A stretch of 31,495 bases of DNA. Origin: Verrucomicrobia bacterium UBA1629 (GTDB lineage Bacteria > Verrucomicrobiota > Kiritimatiellia > RFP12 > UBA1067). Of this stretch, positions 30,512 to 31,495 are shown one piece after another. The stretch spans positions 1 through 31,495 of the forward strand of contig DCMF01000119.1 of assembly GCA_002321305.1 (NCBI GenBank), given 5' to 3'. Both the position numbers and the translations under genes were made by a program. Every line of letters starts with the position of its first letter. Position 1 is the first letter of the stretch. The notes under the pieces are model-generated. The model saw only the letters and a program-made list of their open reading frames with translations, had not been told where the DNA came from and searched no databases.

Positions 30512-30565
30512 GAGGCAATTGCAAGACCTCGCCATCGCGAGGTCTTGCAATTGCCTCGCTTTTTC
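30512..30565 (+). terminator. Perfect 21-bp inverted repeat with T-tract
   Basis: Arms at 30512-30532 and 30537-30557 are exact reverse complements around loop CATC. GCTTTTTC follows on the plus strand. Only the plus strand has a T-tract after the stem, yet no plus-strand gene lies upstream. It could end an unseen plus-strand RNA, or be a stem-loop repeat element or the stem of a small mobile element. Confidence 0.6.
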
Positions 30566-30575
30566 TATCGGAGAA

Positions 30576-30791
30576 TTATGCGCCCCTTCCTTTCTGTGCT
30601 TCGCACAGCTTCGCCATTTCCTTCAGCTTCCTGTCCCGTTCCCTTGCCGCCCTCCAGTCCTCCTTCCACTGCTCGATGAAGTATGGCGCAAGAATCCACA
30701 CGATCGCAAGCAGCGGGAAGATCACCAGTATCGGGCAGAACAGGATGATGAGAATCCAGATTGCCGAGCCAAATGTCGAGTCCCGTCTCAT
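30576..30791 (-). CDS. Small single- or two-helix membrane protein of unknown function
   Basis: 71 aa. Residues ~10-38 are strongly hydrophobic (AIWILIILFCPILVIFPLLA, then IVWILAPYF), long enough for one long or two short membrane helices. A charged amphipathic tail rich in Lys/Arg/Glu follows, ending KGRGA. AAAGGAG lies 7 nt before ATG 30791, and a TGGTATAAT box lies about 48 nt upstream, so expression is well supported. I recognise no family. Confidence 0.75.
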   Translation of the reverse strand: MRRDSTFGSAIWILIILFCPILVIFPLLAIVWILAPYFIEQWKEDWRAARERDRKLKEMAKLCEAQKGRGA

Positions 30792-30838
30792 TTCTTTCTC
30801 CTTTGCGTTTCGGCTCCCTTTTCGCTCGGTTTTGAGGC

Positions 30839-30847
30839 ATTATACCA
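30839..30847 (-). promoter_or_regulatory. Extended -10 promoter of the small membrane protein gene
   Basis: TGGTATAAT on the minus strand, with ATGACA 19 nt further upstream as a possible -35. The leader contains AAAGGAG. Confidence 0.55.
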
Positions 30848-30889
30848 TTTCCGATATAGGTTGTGTCATGTGGATTTTAGGGGGGGGGC

Positions 30890-31495
30890 TCATCGCATCA
30901 CCTTGTCGAGCAGGGCCTGGTAGCCATCGACGACATCGTAGACGACGTTCGCGCCGCTGATGGCCCTGAAGTGCTCGCGGGCGCAGTGGATCTTCGACTT
31001 CTCGATTTCCCGCAGTTCAAGCGACGACATTGAGCCTTTCGTCTCCGCGACGAAGTAGACGTGCTTCACCTCGCCCTTTCGGAAGGCGATCGCCCAGTCG
31101 GGGATGTAGCGCCCCACGGGCGTGGAAATGTAGAACCCGCGCGGCAGCTTCACGTAGACGGCCACATTCTCGTCCGCATCCAGTTCCGCCGCGAACTTCC
31201 GCTCGTTCGCCGAATCGTAGAGGAGGTGGTCGTAGAGTCCGTGCCGCGTCTTCATGGCATTCACGCCGAGCCGCCCCTTGAGCGTCGGCTCCGTGAAGAC
31301 GTCCGTCTCGTACCGTTCGTCCAGCACGTTGTAGGTGATGTGCTGCACGATGGCCGTCGCCTTCTCGTCGTTGATCCGCCCCGCCGCCTTGAGGATGAAC
31401 TCCTCCGGGTTGTCCGCGAACTGTCCGAAGACCGATGGCTCGATCCCCCTCAGGATCTCGACGACCGTCTTGCGCGTCAGCCCCGTCTCGGCGAC
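30890..31495 (-). CDS. Type III restriction enzyme R (Res) subunit, C-terminal part
   Basis: 201 residues visible, open at the right window edge; the helicase part lies outside. The end of the Res subunit is recognisable: ETGLTRKTVVEIL, FGQFADNPEEFI, then the PD-(D/E)XK nuclease domain GRYIPDWAIAFRKG and VYFVAETKGS (Asp...Glu-x-Lys), followed by SSLELREIEKSKIHCAREHF and VVYDVVDGYQALLDKV. It cuts DNA at a distance from the site recognised by a Mod methyltransferase, which should be encoded to the right. A C9 tract directly follows the stop codon. Confidence 0.88.
   Translation of the reverse strand, partial: VAETGLTRKTVVEILRGIEPSVFGQFADNPEEFILKAAGRINDEKATAIVQHITYNVLDERYETDVFTEPTLKGRLGVNAMKTRHGLYDHLLYDSANERKFAAELDADENVAVYVKLPRGFYISTPVGRYIPDWAIAFRKGEVKHVYFVAETKGSMSSLELREIEKSKIHCAREHFRAISGANVVYDVVDGYQALLDKVMR

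Noticed and set aside
30416..30550. 45-residue upstream extension of rfbD
   Set aside because: It would read through the 21-bp hairpin and lacks similarity; homology starts at ATG 30415 next to a -10 box.

Overview
This is a GC-rich bacterial chromosomal window. Every protein gene I can support is on the minus strand; the only plus-strand gene is one tRNA-Ala(CGC). The mix suggests an uncultured anaerobic member of the Verrucomicrobiota/PVC group, possibly a Kiritimatiellae-like gut lineage. That mix is glycyl-radical enzymes, rubredoxin, an IorA-type ferredoxin oxidoreductase, an OB-fold-bearing NarL-type sensor kinase, many in-frame REP-like palindromes and simple tandem arrays, and TGGTATAAT promoters almost touching start codons. 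The lineage is inferred, not demonstrated.

Layout, given left to right although transcription runs right to left. (1) 1-8.6 kb is a translationally coupled surface-polysaccharide-type operon. In transcription order it holds a short UDP-sugar dehydrogenase, a small XRE regulator, a Wzx-type flippase, a glycyl-radical enzyme (GRE) activase, a non-PFL GRE, UDP-galactopyranose mutase, and then an AAA-ATPase-like gene with its own promoter. A promoter plus an early hairpin/T-tract about 340 nt upstream suggests an attenuated leader. (2) 8.6-12.6 kb: queD overlaps an 821-aa fusion of a two-repeat chromate-transporter (CHR) domain, an OB-fold-like domain and a HisKA_3 histidine kinase. A glutaminase-less NAD synthetase carrying a heptanucleotide-repeat insert follows. 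(3) 12.6-17.2 kb: potD and rsmD, tRNA-Ala with a terminator, then a membrane-anchored von Willebrand A protein coupled to an OmpR-type response regulator and preceded by a 17-codon leaderless mini-ORF. (4) 17.2-23.8 kb: rubredoxin and a D-aminoacylase-like amidohydrolase with an 18 x 8-bp in-frame array, an unknown protein, dnaB, a lipoprotein endonuclease/exonuclease/phosphatase (EEP), and mnmA. (5) 24-29.5 kb: the operon iorA, yggU/DUF167, Tat-exported metallophosphatase, HAD-like protein, secreted EEP protein. (6) 29.5-31.5 kb: leaderless rfbD, a perfect 21-bp hairpin, a small membrane protein, and the C-terminus of a type III restriction subunit.

Three themes stand out. First, two architectures look new or little described: the CHR-transporter/histidine-kinase fusion, and a GRE/activase pair embedded by overlapping genes between a flippase and glf. 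Second, conserved enzymes carry tandem arrays of 7, 8 or 9 bp and GGGGYCTGYCCCC palindromes inside their reading frames. Third, several genes seem to start within 6-11 nt of an extended -10 box, as expected for leaderless mRNAs, and some of these boxes overlap the upstream gene's stop codon.
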